From an uncultured Prevotella sp. (GTDB lineage: Bacteria > Bacteroidota > Bacteroidia > Bacteroidales > Bacteroidaceae), in contig CABUXJ010000013.1 in NCBI GenBank assembly GCA_902495455.1, forward strand, positions 3,358-67,357: a stretch of DNA of 64,000 bases, given 5' to 3'. This document shows, in pieces, positions 62,012 through 64,000 of this stretch (its first letter is position 1; the number at the start of each line of letters is the position of its first letter). A program made the position numbers and the translations under genes. The notes beneath the pieces were generated by a model. The model had not been told where the DNA came from. It saw nothing but the letters and a program-made list of their open reading frames with translations, and did no database searches.

Positions 62012-63143
62012 AGGACTGACCATCATAGACAGGGACTACACCCAATGGGTGGAAGATCTTAGTGTGCGTTATCGCCAAAGCCAAGTCAAGGCGGCTGTCA
62101 AGGTAAACCGCGAAATGCTCAAGTATTATTGGGAACTCGGTCGTGATATAGAAGAAATGCACGTAGAAGAACGTTGGGGTGAAAGTGTCATTAGAAATCT
62201 TTCTGCTGATTTACAACGTAGAAATCCTAATTCAACAGGGCTTTCACGTACCAATATCTATTATGCGAAGAAATTCTATCTCCTGTATTCCCAATACCTG
62301 AAAGTTGTCCCACAACCTGTGGGACTTTTAGAGAATGAAAAAATATCGCGCCCCGTGATACAATCTCAAACTTCTGATTTTGTCCCACAAACCGTGGGAC
62401 AATTAAAGGAAATGCTTTTTTCTATACCTTGGGGACATCATCGTTATTTGATGGATAGATATGGAACAGAACCTGCAAAGGCACTCTTTTATGTAAGAAA
62501 GACAATGGAAGAGGGGTGGAGTCGCGATGTGCTACTTAACTTTATGGACACGGGGCTTTATGAACGAGAGGGCAAAGCTCTAACAAATTTCACCCGCACA
62601 TTACCGGATGAGACGAGCGACCTTGCACAAGAGTTGACAAAAGACCCTTATAACTTTGCCTTTACAGGAATAACCAAGCCCTATAACGAGCGTATTCTCA
62701 AAGATGCGCTACTCGCCAATATATCACAATTCTTATTGGAACTTGGTACTGGCTTCGCATACGTTGGCAAAGAATATAGGCTTCAGATTGGACAAAAGGA
62801 GAAATTTATTGACTTGCTTTTCTATAACTTGAAATTATCATGTTATGTGGTGATTGAGGTTAAAATAGGCGAGTTTGATTTTCAAGACTTGGGCCAGTTA
62901 AGTGGCTATGTAGTTGCATGCAATCATATCCTTAAAAAAGAGGGAAGAGATAATCCTACAATTGGTTTGCTCATCTGCCGCCAAAAGGATTCATTGCTCG
63001 CACAATATGCTTTGGAAGGTAGTAATCTTCCATTAGGTATATCTGAATATGAATTGTCTAAACTTTATCCTGAAAAGGTGGAAGGAACAATACCAACGAT
63101 TGAAGAGATAGAAGCAAAATTAGGAAATGAAGATAAAAGATGA
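62004..63143 (+). CDS. DUF1016 (YhcG-like) PDDEXK-nuclease-domain protein
   Basis: A 379-residue protein. The N-terminal DUF1016 helical domain (about 12-180) is recognised from VRYRQSQVKAAVKVNREMLK, YYWELGRDI and GLSRTNIYYAKKFYLLYSQY. The C-terminal PDDEXK nuclease-like domain (about 215-370) shows FIDLLFYNLKLSCYVVIEVK, with the Asp and ExK catalytic signature, and DFQDLGQLSGYV. It overlaps hsdM by 8 nt and precedes hsdS, so it is embedded in the type I locus. Two short palindromes lie inside the gene (62307-62325 and 62382-62400). The role may be an accessory nuclease or defence component; unproven. Confidence 0.9.
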   Translation: MSKGLTIIDRDYTQWVEDLSVRYRQSQVKAAVKVNREMLKYYWELGRDIEEMHVEERWGESVIRNLSADLQRRNPNSTGLSRTNIYYAKKFYLLYSQYLKVVPQPVGLLENEKISRPVIQSQTSDFVPQTVGQLKEMLFSIPWGHHRYLMDRYGTEPAKALFYVRKTMEEGWSRDVLLNFMDTGLYEREGKALTNFTRTLPDETSDLAQELTKDPYNFAFTGITKPYNERILKDALLANISQFLLELGTGFAYVGKEYRLQIGQKEKFIDLLFYNLKLSCYVVIEVKIGEFDFQDLGQLSGYVVACNHILKKEGRDNPTIGLLICRQKDSLLAQYALEGSNLPLGISEYELSKLYPEKVEGTIPTIEEIEAKLGNEDKR

Positions 63144-63152
63144 AAGAAAAAT

Positions 63153-63452
63153 ATGATTAATTACGATAAAATAACCAAATATATGACCACTATGGAATTA
63201 AATGCGAATGGTGGTTTTCTGTTGTCTACATTTGCGCTAAATGAAATATTAGGCAATCATTACTTTATATCAGAAAAGGACTTGCATGATGGTGTAGAAT
63301 GGCTAAAAGCTAAAATGAAAAAAGAAGTTGAAGAAAATCCATATTGGACTACAGAGCATAAAGAAGATGTAAAAAAAGAGTATGAATACTTTTTGAATTG
63401 CTTTGAACATAAAGCCAAAACATATCTAAAAAATAAAAATAGATTATTATGA
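63153..63452 (+). CDS. Small hypothetical protein in the type I restriction locus
   Basis: A 99-residue protein, highly charged and mostly helical by appearance (WLKAKMKKEVEENPYWTTEH, then KEDVKKEYEYFLNCF). I recognise no family. It starts 9 nt after the DUF1016 gene, and its stop codon overlaps the hsdS start (ATGA at 63449-63452), so it is translationally coupled to the specificity subunit. The tight placement suggests a real gene. Confidence 0.75.
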   Translation: MINYDKITKYMTTMELNANGGFLLSTFALNEILGNHYFISEKDLHDGVEWLKAKMKKEVEENPYWTTEHKEDVKKEYEYFLNCFEHKAKTYLKNKNRLL

Positions 63453-64000
63453 TTTTGACGAAATATAGACTGGGAGAAATCATTGATGTTACAAGAGGCG
63501 CAAGTCTCAGTGGTGAGTTTTACGCCATCGAGGGTAAGTATATTCGTCTGACTTGTGGTAACTTCGACTATAAGGACAACTGCTTTAAGGAGAACAAATC
63601 CAAAGATAATCTGTATTACATTGGTGAGTTCAAACCTGAGTTTTTAATGGAAAAAGGAGATATTATCACTCCTTTGACCGAACAGGCAATAGGATTGCTT
63701 GGTTCTACTGCCATTATTCCTGAAAGCGGCAAATACATACAGAGCCAAGATGTGGCAAAGATTATCTGCAGGGAAGACTTGTTAGATAAGGATTTCGCAT
63801 TTTATCTCATTTCTTCTGCTCTCGTTAAGCAACAGCTAAGTGCTGCTGCCCAACAGACTAAGATTCGCCATACCTCACCTGATAAAATCAAGGATTGCAT
63901 AGTGTGGATTCCCGAATTATCAGAGCAAAAACGTATCGGCAAGTTGTTGCGTTCCATTGATCGCAAAATAGAACTTAACCGAGCGATAAATCAGAATTTA
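63449..64000 (+). CDS. hsdS: Type I restriction-modification specificity subunit HsdS, partial
   Basis: Starts at ATG 63449 and runs open to the window edge (184 codons visible). It begins MILTKYRLGEIIDVTRGASL, which is typical of the N-terminus of a target-recognition domain. LMEKGDIITPLTEQAIGLLG and FYLISSALVKQQLSAAAQQT match the same domain. The central conserved region WIPELSEQKRIGKLLRSIDR, then KIELNRAINQN, follows. This covers the first recognition half-site; the second lies beyond the window. Confidence 0.93.
   Translation, partial: MILTKYRLGEIIDVTRGASLSGEFYAIEGKYIRLTCGNFDYKDNCFKENKSKDNLYYIGEFKPEFLMEKGDIITPLTEQAIGLLGSTAIIPESGKYIQSQDVAKIICREDLLDKDFAFYLISSALVKQQLSAAAQQTKIRHTSPDKIKDCIVWIPELSEQKRIGKLLRSIDRKIELNRAINQNL

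Noticed and set aside
1..64000. tRNA, rRNA, transposase, integrase or prophage genes
   Set aside because: No cloverleaf-like segment, rRNA-like sequence or recognisable recombinase protein was found by reading both strands; a dedicated tRNA scan would settle the tRNA point.

Overview
The window looks like a chromosomal segment of a Bacteroidales bacterium, most likely a Prevotellaceae relative (inference). Supporting signs are the TAnnTTTG-type -7 promoter elements, an ECF sigma/FecR/SusC-SusD locus, lipoproteins with Bacteroidetes-type lipoboxes, proteins ending in T9SS-like tails, C10 and C11 peptidases, a DUF5112/DUF5113-like sensor kinase and large GH29/GH95/GH106 enzymes. Most of the window is moderately GC-rich. 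The last 7 kb (from about 56.8 kb) is visibly AT-rich and carries a type I restriction-modification locus, so it looks acquired.

Layout. 0.1-11 kb: ECF sigma factor, anti-sigma factor, SusC/SusD pair and three surface lipoproteins (a zinc-metallopeptidase homologue with a broken HExxH motif, a DUF4302 protein, a BACON-like protein). This is a nutrient-uptake locus with no glycosidase, with a 22-bp tandem-repeat array inside it. 11-18.5 kb (minus strand): glnS, a TPR protein and a DedA protein, followed by the GDP-L-fucose pathway manC-gmd-fcl. 19-24.9 kb: a C11 peptidase lipoprotein divergent from a GH25 lysozyme, a zinc-ribbon membrane protein, a secreted protein of unknown function and a nucleotidyltransferase. 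25-29.2 kb: an NhaC antiporter, altronate dehydratase and a LacI regulator. 29.4-30 kb: a HigBA-type toxin-antitoxin pair. 31-33 kb: a C10 cysteine peptidase bracketed by 155-bp direct repeats. 33.5-40.2 kb: KDG kinase and KDPG aldolase (the lower hexuronate/Entner-Doudoroff steps, which fit with uxaA), a very large hybrid-like sensor kinase, its response regulator and a small membrane protein. 40.2-43.3 kb: a candidate small RNA and a nitrogen operon (TorF-like porin, P-II, Amt). 43.4-50.4 kb (minus strand): GH29, GH106-like and GH95 enzymes for fucose- and rhamnose-containing glycans. 51.4-56.8 kb: a UDP-GlcNAc 2-epimerase paralogue that has lost catalytic residues, then a cobalamin riboswitch controlling a DUF4465 surface protein, a BtuF-like binding protein and a BtuC-like permease. 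56.9-64 kb: a decayed XRE regulator, hsdR, hsdM, a DUF1016 nuclease, a small unknown protein and the start of hsdS.

The intergenic DNA is unusually structured. It holds long perfect inverted repeats (arms of 26, 39 and 27 bp), a GC-rich palindromic family built on CCGTAAGG, the 155-bp direct repeats, 19-bp and 22-bp tandem arrays, and a double-promoter palindrome. I saw no tRNA, rRNA, CRISPR array, transposase or integrase gene. The strongest candidates for something undescribed are the 22-bp palindrome array, the split-function sensor kinase, the catalytically altered epimerase and metallopeptidase paralogues, the candidate small RNA upstream of the nitrogen operon, and the repeat families.
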